NCBI GenBank assembly: GCA_015057085.1
Contig: SVFB01000056.1
Span: forward strand, 1 to 64,000
DNA from: Lachnospiraceae bacterium
GTDB taxonomy: Bacteria; Bacillota; Clostridia; Lachnospirales; Lachnospiraceae
DNA: 64,000 nt
Direction of reading: 5' to 3'
Position 1 is the first letter of the stretch, and each line of letters begins with the position of its first letter. Of the stretch, positions 43,036 to 50,875 are shown piece by piece. The notes beneath the pieces were generated by a model, which worked only from the letters and a program-made list of their open reading frames with translations, was not told where the DNA came from and made no database searches. Position numbers and translations under genes: made by a program.

Positions 43036-44172
43036 TTATTGATGTTGTATCCGTTCCCATTCTTCTTTGCGATATCTGTTGGCATAATATCCGTCGAAAT
43101 ACCACAATATAAATAGGTATATAATCTGAATTCCGATGAAGAGAGGTATCAGATTGATGGGGATGAAATATCGTATTGGTTCGGCAAATACCGTGATAAC
43201 GGCAAGTGAACCAATAAGAACTTTGAAAGATAGTGTACACCAGCGCTCTTTGTACTTGTGATAGATAGCTACAATGCCAGCACCAATTCCAAAACATCCA
43301 GCTAAGATCAGTGCTGTAATAGAGATTCTAAGCAACCATGCCCAATACCATTCCATTTTATTAGAGAAACTCGAAAGCCATGGAACATAGATTGCTATAA
43401 AGTCTGCAATTGAGGATGCTACTACAATTATTAAGTCAACGAAGTCAGTACGCACTTGCTCATTCATAATACCGCAACATAGCAATGTGAAGGCGAGTAG
43501 CCCCAAATAGAGGCTTGTCTTTCTTTTAAGTGTTTCTTTCGCGGCTTTGGCTTCTGATTCTGCCAGTCGCTGTTTTTCATGAGCTTCATAGGTTTCGTGA
43601 ATAGATTGAGATTTAATCTCTTTTATTTTCTTTTCACAGTCACGGAGAGTTTGCTTTCGTTCAGCATTAGCTTTATCAACTGCGTCAACAGATGATTTGT
43701 TAACCATCTCACGAAGTCTATCGTTCAAAGCCTGAGTGTCCTCTAGATCTTCCATAAGCTCGACTTGTTCGTTCCTCAATTTCAGCCCGTTGTTGTTCCT
43801 CAAGTCGTCGTTCTGCTTCACGAGAGCGCGATTGTTCATCGTAAGCAATTGATTTATTCTCTGTGTCTCGAACAACTCTGTTCTTAGACTGGTTATCGCT
43901 GATGTCAGTTCTGATTTCTCGGATGAGAGATTCTGTATCTTTTCTTGATCCTGAGGTCTGCCCTGCTTCTTCAGTAAGTTCAGTTCTCTCGAAGTCTCGT
44001 TCAATTCCTTCTGCAATTGCTGTATCGTTTCTGATTGCTTTTGCAGTATCGAGTCCTGCAGCTGCGGATTCGAGTTCTTTGTAGTATTGTTTAAGTTCTG
44101 CTTCGGCTCGCTCTTTGTCTCTATCTGCTTTGAGTTTTGCGAGTCGGAGTTCATTCTGTCTCGTAAATTCAT
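43036..44172 (-). CDS. Coiled-coil membrane protein (DUF6040-like)
   Basis: A 378-residue protein with a long N-terminal coiled coil (about residues 35-210) and five or so membrane segments in the C-terminal half (YLGLLAFTLLCCGIM, ISITALILAGCFGIGAGIVAIY, LIPLFIGIQIIYLFILWYF). It resembles DUF6040 proteins found beside relaxases in Firmicute elements. Its first 151 codons overlap the relaxase gene in another frame. The start is supported by a perfect AAGGAGGT site 9 bases upstream, inside the relaxase gene. Role in mobilization is inferred. Confidence 0.75.
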   Translation of the reverse strand: MNLRDRMNSDSQNSKQIETKSEPKQNLNNTTKNSNPQLQDSILQKQSETIQQLQKELNETSRELNLLKKQGRPQDQEKIQNLSSEKSELTSAITSLRTELFETQRINQLLTMNNRALVKQNDDLRNNNGLKLRNEQVELMEDLEDTQALNDRLREMVNKSSVDAVDKANAERKQTLRDCEKKIKEIKSQSIHETYEAHEKQRLAESEAKAAKETLKRKTSLYLGLLAFTLLCCGIMNEQVRTDFVDLIIVVASSIADFIAIYVPWLSSFSNKMEWYWAWLLRISITALILAGCFGIGAGIVAIYHKYKERWCTLSFKVLIGSLAVITVFAEPIRYFIPINLIPLFIGIQIIYLFILWYFDGYYANRYRKEEWERIQHQ

Positions 44173-44968
44173 TTAATAATACCTCCTTGTTTACTTCCAT
44201 ACCTGAAAAGGTTTTTTCTAAGTTGCTATCACGGACTTTATCACCGTTTTGATTTTGAAAAACAATATGTTTTCTAGAGTCTTCCCATTGAACTGACCAA
44301 CCTCGTTCTTCCATGCCATCTATAAATTCTTCACGGTTAGTAGATTGAGGAATGACATCCAATAGAGCTATTGCACAATCAGCTACAAAACTCTTTTTGG
44401 AGTCGTTGACTAGAAGGTTATATTTATCTTTGCTCCATGCTGTGATTTCACCAACTTCCATTTTGGATCCATCGAAATGATGTCCTTTTACGGCTATAGA
44501 GAAGCCACGTTCAAGACAAAGAGAATTAGTAAACTCCTTTTGCTTTTCTAAATCGTGTTTGGTTTGATGTAGCTTTAACCCATCAATATAGGACACACTA
44601 TTGGTTACAATATGACAATGAAGATGACCTTTATCTTGATGAACGCTGATAACACATTGATGTCCAGAAAAGAATTGGTTAGCAAAATCTTTTCCAATTT
44701 CAAGAACCTGTGCTGGAGTTATGGGCTCATCTTTGTGGAAAGAAATGATATTATGTGAATACATTCTTCCTGAATCCTTATCCCATAGTTTCTTTTCATT
44801 TATCCATGTTTTATAGACATCATCGTAGTTTATGGTGCTGGCAGAATAAGGACCGGTAATCTCGACAAAACCTTCTTTTACTTTGTCATCACGAAGTACA
44901 TATTCGATTACGTTTCTCATTGCTCCGTGACTTTTTGTTGATTTATTGACGACCTTATTGATTGCCAT
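43718..44968 (-). CDS. MobP-like relaxase
   Basis: A 416-residue relaxase that nicks oriT and starts transfer. The HUH motif reads HQDKGHLHCH (His110, His115, His117) and the N-terminal Tyr in IEYVLRDDK is the likely nicking residue. The last 150 residues are charged and coiled-coil-like and are encoded in the region that also encodes the membrane protein in another frame. It overlaps mobC by 52 bases. Relaxases of this kind (VirD2-like) are found on plasmids and mobilizable elements of Firmicutes. Confidence 0.9.
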   Translation of the reverse strand: MAINKVVNKSTKSHGAMRNVIEYVLRDDKVKEGFVEITGPYSASTINYDDVYKTWINEKKLWDKDSGRMYSHNIISFHKDEPITPAQVLEIGKDFANQFFSGHQCVISVHQDKGHLHCHIVTNSVSYIDGLKLHQTKHDLEKQKEFTNSLCLERGFSIAVKGHHFDGSKMEVGEITAWSKDKYNLLVNDSKKSFVADCAIALLDVIPQSTNREEFIDGMEERGWSVQWEDSRKHIVFQNQNGDKVRDSNLEKTFSGMEVNKEVLLNEFTRQNELRLAKLKADRDKERAEAELKQYYKELESAAAGLDTAKAIRNDTAIAEGIERDFERTELTEEAGQTSGSRKDTESLIREIRTDISDNQSKNRVVRDTENKSIAYDEQSRSREAERRLEEQQRAEIEERTSRAYGRSRGHSGFER

Positions 44969-45309
44969 ATTTCTTCACTCTCCTTTCGCATAATAGAAAC
45001 TTGATCTGATAATACGGATAAAGAATTTTCCGTAGGCAACGCGCCTTGTCCATTTGCGACGTGAGCCATCTGATTGATATTAGTTCCAAGACCACGAACT
45101 TGTTTTTCAAAATCAGCAAAGGTTTTACTGATGTCTTTAAGGACAGCAATTTCATCTGAGGGTGTAATGGTAGCACCACGAACGGCACTGATGATATAGG
45201 CTTGCTGTGTAAGTCCTGATTCTTCGACCTTATTTTGGAAGTCAGCGTACTCTGTTTTATTCATACGTACAGTGACAGCTATGTTGCGTTTTCGTTTTAC
45301 TTTTTGCAT
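44917..45309 (-). CDS. mobC: MobC-family relaxosome protein
   Basis: A 130-residue accessory protein that helps the relaxase load at oriT. It has a ribbon-helix-helix-like N-terminus (NIAVTVRMNKTEYADFQNKVEESGLT) and the MobC motif VRGLGTNINQMAHVAN. It lies directly after the oriT-like region and overlaps the relaxase start, the usual order. Confidence 0.88.
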   Translation of the reverse strand: MQKVKRKRNIAVTVRMNKTEYADFQNKVEESGLTQQAYIISAVRGATITPSDEIAVLKDISKTFADFEKQVRGLGTNINQMAHVANGQGALPTENSLSVLSDQVSIMRKESEEIWQSIRSSINQQKVTEQ

Positions 45310-45529
45310 TTGTTTCTACTCCTTTCTTTGATTTGATACATAGGGTGTAATATTTAAAAAGTAATTGCTGTTATTAGCAGGATTCCAAAGGGATGCAATC
45401 TCTTTGGTGGGATGCAAGGGTGAAACCCTTAGATGGTCTGACGGAGACATAAGAAAATTATCCAGTGGATGATTTTCGTTGTCGGATGTCAGGCGGTCGG
45501 GCTTCGGTGTGCAGAGGTTGAATAAACCT

Positions 45530-45640
45530 TGCTAGGGGTTCCAAGGGGGCAAAGCCCACTGGCAAGTTTAGGTAGAAAATGCGAAAGCATTTCTCTACCG
45601 GTGCGTTGTGGCTTGCCACAATGCGAAACTTGCCTAACTA
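45530..45640. other. Candidate oriT
   Basis: A dense set of inverted repeats upstream of mobC. GGCAAGTTT (45561-45569) and AAACTTGCC (45626-45634) enclose two hairpins: GGTAGA-AAATGC-GAAA-GCATTT-TCTACC (about 45571-45599) and GTTGTGGC-TT-GCCACAA (about 45605-45620). A GGGGGCAAAGCCC hairpin lies just before. Position and structure fit an origin of transfer; the nick site is not identified. Confidence 0.55.
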
Positions 45641-45713
45641 CCCGAAGCAGATTTAGAAGCTTAGGCGGTCTGCGATAGGGGAGTTAGTGGGCTTGCGATT
45701 TACACAGAAGCGA

Positions 45714-45929
45714 GATACCTGATGGAGCAGTCGAGACGGAAATATGGTTTCCCTTGGGAAAGCATATTGATGTCGAGGTTGCTTCAAACGGAGATACTGA
45801 AGGACAGTCCAGTGGACTGTTCAAAGTATCGTAGTGGTCAGGTATCGAACTGCTGTGAAGAACTGATAGCGGTGCGAAGAGCACCGATTTCAGTTCTGCT
45901 AAATCGCTCGTCCGAGTTTATGAGGACGA
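45714..45929. other. Multi-hairpin structured region
   Basis: GATACCTGA (45714-45722) pairs with TCAGGTATC (45838-45846) around two hairpins (AATATG-TTTCCC / GGGAAA-CATATT at 45741-45768, and GATACT with ACAGTCCA / TGGACTGT at 45793-45830). A strong hairpin follows (AGAACTGA-CGGTGC / GCACCG-TCAGTTCT, 45859-45897), and then TCGTCC / GGACGA at 45908-45929. This could be a replication origin or a structured RNA. The whole 45310-45917 gap has no convincing gene. Confidence 0.6.
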
Positions 45930-48902
45930 TATGGAGAGGATGGTTTGTAAAGTTTCATTGACAAGTTCGTGAGGAAGCATATTCTCCTGTCGTTTGGTAC
46001 GGGAACAATTCTTCCAGTCGTTTAAGGAAATAGGTGAAATGCCCCAACTATTAACAGTTGCAACAACATCAGATTGCTTTAAACCATCTAAGGCTGGTAT
46101 TTGATATAATCCCGAACGATAACCCATAAGAATGGATAGAAGTATTTTGCGGTCAAGATCCTTGCCAATATAACCTTTGGTTTTTACAGTTGATTTAACC
46201 CTTACACGCTCCAAGTCTGCGGTAACTTTTACGCAATCTTCGTTTTGCATCGTGTTACGATAATTCAGAAACTCTTCGGCATCGTTAAAAGGTCTTGTAT
46301 CGTATTCAGCAATAACGGTATCTACTGAATACTGACCATCGGCACTGGTGTACTGGACTGGAGTATCAACAGAGGTTTCAACAATAGGGCATCGCTTATA
46401 ATCAAAGTTCATTGATAACTGACGAATACTTTCTGTAACATGGAAATCATGCTTTCTTTCAACGATTTCCGAAAACTCTGTCCATACCTTAGTGGAGCAT
46501 TTTAAACGTCCTTCTCGTGCTAATACAGCGATGATATAGGCATCTCTATCAGCTCTACTGTCTTTGATTTCTCCGGTGGTGTAGGAATTGTGAGCAAGTA
46601 CGCCTTTGTCGTTTACTGCTACATTTCCACGTGTGGTAATGTTGAGGAATGTGTCGTTAAAATGCTTTGGCTCCCAAACCTGATTCGCTTCACAATTTTC
46701 ACGTGTTTGATTAAGAACGTAGCGACCATTCTGGAATATCTGAGCAAAACCATAGGCATCTAATCCACGAACAACCTCAGTAGGTGCATCCGTTATAAAA
46801 CCATCAGTGGTAACTGAATAAACGTGATATCCCATATCGTGAAGCTGGTTGATGCAGGCGATTAACATACATCTGACAAGGGCTGTAGTATATGTGGCGT
46901 GGTATGGACTTGTGACTGTAGAAGGCTCTGCATCTACACGACCCATTGTCTTGGCGTTATAACGTGTTTTAGGACTTACATTTTGAGCTGTTTTTCCGTA
47001 ACAGCTATTAACCATTGTTTTAAGGCTCTTTTCTACAAGAGGATTGTCTTTATACATCTTTTTAGCCAACATACGGTCTTGAACAAGGTTTGTAACTGCA
47101 TATGCGAGGCATTGAGAAGGCTTTCCGTCCTTTTCAAGCATCTGACAAGTAAAACCACGGAAAATCTTAATCTTTGCGCCAAGCTTTAAAGCAAGAAACA
47201 TATCGGGACCCGACATATAAACGTTTCTTCCGTGACGAGGGTAAATCTTCATACCACCTTTTACAGGAACTGGAATGTTAGGACAGTAACAGTCGTCAGG
47301 GAAATCGAAATCTCCAACAGCAACAGCTGGAATAAGAGGATTCATTAAATCCTGCATTCGTAGATAGTCACGAGGGAGATCTCGAACGTGTTCGTTCCAA
47401 TCAATATCAATGATGTTTGCCATAGCGGTAGGATAAGCGTTTTGAAGGTCAAAGTCCGTTGTCTGCTCTGTTATCCATCCAATATAGAAAGATGCATTAA
47501 AACCACCTGTATAAGCCTCCTCAAAGTATTCCGATACAAGCTTGGCATCAGGATTGTCACGAATAGGAACATAACGGGTAGCCTTTAAAAACTTCATACA
47601 TTCATCTTTTGATGGGATAACACCTTCATCTAACATTTCTAACCCCCTATAAATTCGGTCATAGTCTTCTTTTTTACTCACACCAAAGTATTGTTTGATA
47701 CTTCCGTACATGGACGATGCAGCTGCACTCGAAAGAGTCATAGGTACAGCATGATTACACTGAAAAAGTTCAGCACAGAAGGAAACAACAATGTCGGAAT
47801 CATTCATGGCATATTTGTAATATTCAACTGGATTACTGATAGCAAATGCAGCCATGTGTTCAATTACTTTATTTGGAAGCTCTATCTTTGGTCGGTGTAT
47901 TACGTTACCTAAGGCTTTTAGAGATTTGTTTTCAGCAGGAGTTAAGCCCAGGGTATCTCTAATGCAAAGATTTACGAGCCAATAATAATTACGGTTTCTG
48001 TCATTGGTTGCAGTTAAGTGAACATACTCAGTAGTCATCCAACCACCTTGAATTTCTCCGAGTTTTCTTAATAGGTCGATATCGTATTTGGATCGTCTAA
48101 ACACGGATATGTCAGCTTTACCGGTGTGGCAGATGATTGTAATTGGAACAACGCTGTCAGACATTTTTCTAAAATCAATTACCTTAAAGGGTTCATGGTC
48201 TTTCCATTGTTTTTCCTTATAAACAAGCTTTTCTTTACGAATAAGAGGAAAGTCTTTGAAGTAACACTTTTTCAAATCGTCCAAAATATCAGCAAGACAG
48301 TATTTGAGTGGAATAAGACCACCTTCGGCAGTTACTTCTTGAAAACGAGGGTCAACAAGGAAAAAGTACCTTATCAATGTTTCTCCAATGGCTACAGTCA
48401 TTTGTAAAGAGAGCACACGCCTATTCTTTCCAGAGCCATCACGGTAATCCTGAAATTCAGTATCAAAACCTATGTTCAAACTCATGCTGTTAGATTGGAT
48501 AACTTTGAAAGAAGGAATTACATCAGCGATACTTTCAGCTTTTTGTATATCCAGCGGAGCGAGGAATGGTTTTTTATACGAAGTGGTGTCGGTGTCATTT
48601 ACATGTATTGCACCGCATAAGGGTGAAATGACACCACTAGGGTTAGCCGTTGATTTTACTGGGTTTGCGGTGTCTGTGATTTGACGCAAGTTTGATTCTT
48701 GCGTCAGGTTGGGTGACACCACTTCTTTTAGTAATGTGTACTCTTCACGACCTTTAAGGTACTGGCAACCGTGTTGCTGAAGGGCTTGTACGATTGCAGA
48801 ATGGTCATCTTGAGTCCAAATGACATCAAGCAAATGGTTTTCGTGTATGAGAACCGGCATTGAAGCAGGCTCTATTTTTAATGCTAAATTTCCATCAATC
48901 AT
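45918..48902 (-). CDS. Family-B DNA polymerase of the element
   Basis: A 994-residue family-B DNA polymerase. The 3'-5' exonuclease has Exo I FDTEF (Asp147, Glu149), an Exo II candidate at Asp264, and Exo III YAMNDSD (Tyr364, Asp368). The YTGG linker is at 464-467. Polymerase motif A is DLQNAYP (Asp485), motif B is KTMVNSCYG (about 628-636), and motif C is VYSVTTDGF (Asp699), with Thr replacing the first Asp of the usual DTD. It could be protein-primed or primer-independent; no terminal-protein gene is seen. AAGGAGG precedes ATG 48902. It presumably replicates the circular form of the element. Confidence 0.88.
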   Translation of the reverse strand: MIDGNLALKIEPASMPVLIHENHLLDVIWTQDDHSAIVQALQQHGCQYLKGREEYTLLKEVVSPNLTQESNLRQITDTANPVKSTANPSGVISPLCGAIHVNDTDTTSYKKPFLAPLDIQKAESIADVIPSFKVIQSNSMSLNIGFDTEFQDYRDGSGKNRRVLSLQMTVAIGETLIRYFFLVDPRFQEVTAEGGLIPLKYCLADILDDLKKCYFKDFPLIRKEKLVYKEKQWKDHEPFKVIDFRKMSDSVVPITIICHTGKADISVFRRSKYDIDLLRKLGEIQGGWMTTEYVHLTATNDRNRNYYWLVNLCIRDTLGLTPAENKSLKALGNVIHRPKIELPNKVIEHMAAFAISNPVEYYKYAMNDSDIVVSFCAELFQCNHAVPMTLSSAAASSMYGSIKQYFGVSKKEDYDRIYRGLEMLDEGVIPSKDECMKFLKATRYVPIRDNPDAKLVSEYFEEAYTGGFNASFYIGWITEQTTDFDLQNAYPTAMANIIDIDWNEHVRDLPRDYLRMQDLMNPLIPAVAVGDFDFPDDCYCPNIPVPVKGGMKIYPRHGRNVYMSGPDMFLALKLGAKIKIFRGFTCQMLEKDGKPSQCLAYAVTNLVQDRMLAKKMYKDNPLVEKSLKTMVNSCYGKTAQNVSPKTRYNAKTMGRVDAEPSTVTSPYHATYTTALVRCMLIACINQLHDMGYHVYSVTTDGFITDAPTEVVRGLDAYGFAQIFQNGRYVLNQTRENCEANQVWEPKHFNDTFLNITTRGNVAVNDKGVLAHNSYTTGEIKDSRADRDAYIIAVLAREGRLKCSTKVWTEFSEIVERKHDFHVTESIRQLSMNFDYKRCPIVETSVDTPVQYTSADGQYSVDTVIAEYDTRPFNDAEEFLNYRNTMQNEDCVKVTADLERVRVKSTVKTKGYIGKDLDRKILLSILMGYRSGLYQIPALDGLKQSDVVATVNSWGISPISLNDWKNCSRTKRQENMLPHELVNETLQTILSISSS

Positions 48903-49040
48903 ATCTATCCCTCCTTCTCAGTACGGAGATAACAGTTGACTGTTACCTCTACTGTTTGGTTGGGATTTCTCCTTGAATGAATGGATTTTGGGTAGGTAAA
49001 TGATGTTAGAAACACCTTGTTATAGGTGCTGTCAAGATGC

Positions 49041-49053
49041 GAATACAGGACAT
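49041..49053. repeat. attR core, 13-bp direct repeat
   Basis: GAATACAGGACAT, identical to 35402-35414, followed directly by the rest of tadA. Confidence 0.85.
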
Positions 49054-49329
49054 GACGGATCCATGTCCACCGGTCATGCAAATTCTTGCAGAGATATGGT
49101 CGGTAGACTGGAAATGATGGTGAAAATGGGGATGGATTTGCCTTTATCGGCGATTCGCGCCCAAATTGCATCCGGAATTGATTATTTGGTACATCTTAGC
49201 CGGATGAACGACAGAAGCCGCCGCGTGATGGAAATAGCGAAAATCGAGGGCGTAGAAAATGGAGAAGTTGTCTTAAAAACAATATTTGAGAGGAAAGGAG
49301 AGCGACTTTGTCAGATAGAAAAATTGTAA
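49041..49329 (+). pseudogene. tadA: tadA/cpaF pilus ATPase, 3' part
   Basis: The C-terminal 91 codons of tadA after the shared MNTGH sequence: DGSMSTGHANSCRDMVGR, DLPLSAIRAQIASGIDYLVHL and RRVMEIAKIEG, all typical of TadA ATPases. Joined to 34545-35414 it gives an intact 381-codon gene with no other mutation, so the split is recent or reversible. Its end overlaps the tadB start by 22 bases. Confidence 0.9.
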
Positions 49330-50039
49330 TTATTCAGGCTATCTTGTGTTCTATCGCAGTAGCAGCAGTGGCATCTTTTCTTCTATATGATTCCTGGAGA
49401 GTAATGCTGATTACGCCTGTCCTGTTTATTCCGATTCAAAAAGTATTTAGAAAAAGGGAACAGGAGAAACATATGGCTGGTCTTCGAGAGGACTTTTTAA
49501 TCGTGCTTGGGGCCGTGGAGGGTGATTTGAGAGCAGGTTTATCAATGGAAAATGCATGGAAAGAATCTCTTAGTGTACTTCAGAGTGCTCATAGCGACGC
49601 TAAGCGACCGGGCTATATGGAAGAGGAATTAAAAAGAATGTGTAGATCTTTGGAATTAAACATTCCGTTGGAGCGTCTTCTTTATGATTTTGCCAAAAAG
49701 ACGAACGAACCGGATATCCTAAATTTTGCGGAAGTCTTTGGATATGCGAAAAGAGGCAGTGGAAATTTGGCAGAAACAGTCGAGCACACAGTGGCAATCA
49801 TAAGAGAAAAGGGAGAAGTCCAAAAGGAGATAGAGGTATTGGTGGCATCAAAAAGGATGGAGCAAAGGGTGATGAATTTAATGCCCATTTTCATATTGCT
49901 GTATTTAAGGATTACCGCATCAAACTATTTGAGTGCCTTGTACCACAATATTGGAGGTGTAATTGCGATGAGCATTTGTGCAGCCATATATGCTATCACA
50001 TATTGGCTTTCACAAAAGATTCTAAGAATAGAGGTGTAG
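49308..50039 (+). CDS. tadB: TadB-like pilus inner-membrane protein
   Basis: A 243-residue GspF/TadB-type membrane protein of the Flp pilus platform. Two N-terminal and two C-terminal hydrophobic segments flank a cytoplasmic helical domain (EDFLIVLGAVEGDLRAGLSMENAW, ILNFAEVFGYAKRGSGNLAETVEHT). The TTG start at 49308 has GGAG 7 bases upstream and overlaps tadA. It is the first Tad gene after the element, so in the integrated state its transcription from the tad promoter is interrupted. Confidence 0.85.
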   Translation: MSDRKIVIIQAILCSIAVAAVASFLLYDSWRVMLITPVLFIPIQKVFRKREQEKHMAGLREDFLIVLGAVEGDLRAGLSMENAWKESLSVLQSAHSDAKRPGYMEEELKRMCRSLELNIPLERLLYDFAKKTNEPDILNFAEVFGYAKRGSGNLAETVEHTVAIIREKGEVQKEIEVLVASKRMEQRVMNLMPIFILLYLRITASNYLSALYHNIGGVIAMSICAAIYAITYWLSQKILRIEV

Positions 50040-50044
50040 GAGAC

Positions 50045-50695
50045 GTGGTTGAACGTAAACGAAAAATATATTTTGGAATCGGCATATTGCTTTTAATCAT
50101 TTTGTTTTTTCGCGATTGGAGTGTGCATTTTACGACTTTAACTTGTTGGAAAATGTTGCTGATTGAACTTTTGGCAGCAATTTTGATTCCACTATCTGAG
50201 GCAGAGACAAGAAAAAAGCAAATAGAAAAGAAAAATAGACAGCTAAAGTTGGATTATACAGAAATCGTAGGAAATATGGCGGTTTTAGTAGGTGCAGGAA
50301 TGCCGGTAAAAGTTGCATGGAATAAAATTTCCGCTCAATATTCTATGAAGCGGAACACAAAAACGAGAATCGGATATGAACTTCTCGCAAAAGGAAGCAA
50401 TGAAATGGCAGATGGAGAAACGGAGAGAAATGTATATTTGAATATGGCAGAAAGGGCCGGAACAGTTGAATATCGGAGATTATCACGGCTGCTGATTCGA
50501 AATTTAGAAAAAGGAAGTCGCGCATTGGCTCCATTGTTAGAGCATGAGAGCGAAGCCGCTTTTGTGGAGCGAAAGCGGTTGGCAATGAAACTGGGAGAAG
50601 AAGCAAGCACAAAAATGCTTTTCCCTATGATGATTATGATGTGCATCGTAATGGCAATTGTTATGATGCCTGCAGTGAGTAGTTTTACAATATAG
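50045..50695 (+). CDS. tadC: TadC-like pilus inner-membrane protein
   Basis: A 216-residue partner of TadB. Two membrane segments at the N-terminus, the domain DYTEIVGNMAVLVGAGMPVKVAW and NMAERAGTVEYRRLSRLL, then a C-terminal membrane helix. GTG 50045 is chosen, with GAGGTG 8 bases upstream; the longer frame overlaps tadB. The Asn-Lys-rich loop is cytoplasmic. Confidence 0.83.
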   Translation: MVERKRKIYFGIGILLLIILFFRDWSVHFTTLTCWKMLLIELLAAILIPLSEAETRKKQIEKKNRQLKLDYTEIVGNMAVLVGAGMPVKVAWNKISAQYSMKRNTKTRIGYELLAKGSNEMADGETERNVYLNMAERAGTVEYRRLSRLLIRNLEKGSRALAPLLEHESEAAFVERKRLAMKLGEEASTKMLFPMMIMMCIVMAIVMMPAVSSFTI

Positions 50696-50707
50696 AAGGA
50701 GGAAATT

Positions 50708-50875
50708 ATGTTTGGATTAAACAATTTTGTTAAGGATGAAACTGCTGTTGGAGTAGTGGAATTGGTTCTGATCGTGGTCGTGTTAATCGGTTTGGTCTTA
50801 ATTTTTAAAACACAATTGACAGCGATTGTGAATTCGATTTTCAAAAAGATTTCGAGTCGCGCAGGAGAAATTTAA
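50708..50875 (+). CDS. Flp-type pilin
   Basis: A 55-residue pilin with a short leader (MFGLNNFVKDETAVG) and a single hydrophobic helix VVELVLIVVVLIGLVLIF followed by a charged tail. The Gly-Val-Val-Glu region with a conserved Glu is where an A24 peptidase would cleave. It resembles the Flp1-like pilins of Clostridia. GGAGGAAATT precedes the ATG. Its stop overlaps the next start (TAATG). Confidence 0.85.
   Translation: MFGLNNFVKDETAVGVVELVLIVVVLIGLVLIFKTQLTAIVNSIFKKISSRAGEI

Larger units (their letters stand above)
35402..49053. mobile_element. Integrative mobilizable element in tadA
   Basis: A 13.65-kb insertion bounded by 13-bp direct repeats that splits tadA. It carries a large serine integrase with an Xis-like gene, an XRE regulator, a restriction-modification cassette, relaxase and MobC, an oriT-like region and a family-B DNA polymerase. 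No mating-pair genes (VirB4, VirD4) are present, so it is mobilizable rather than self-transmissible. Its plus-strand genes look more AT-rich than their flanks. Confidence 0.9.

Noticed and set aside
45719-45745. Hammerhead-ribozyme-like CTGATG ... GGAAA
   Set aside because: The core is CTGATGG, not CTGATGA, and stem II cannot be formed in the required place.
45684-45961. Two short ORFs on opposite strands in the gap before the polymerase gene
   Set aside because: They follow the inverted repeats, lack good ribosome sites and overlap the polymerase end or the structured region.
45918-48902. Calling the element a pipolin outright
   Set aside because: The polymerase motifs allow it, but primer independence and family placement cannot be decided by eye.
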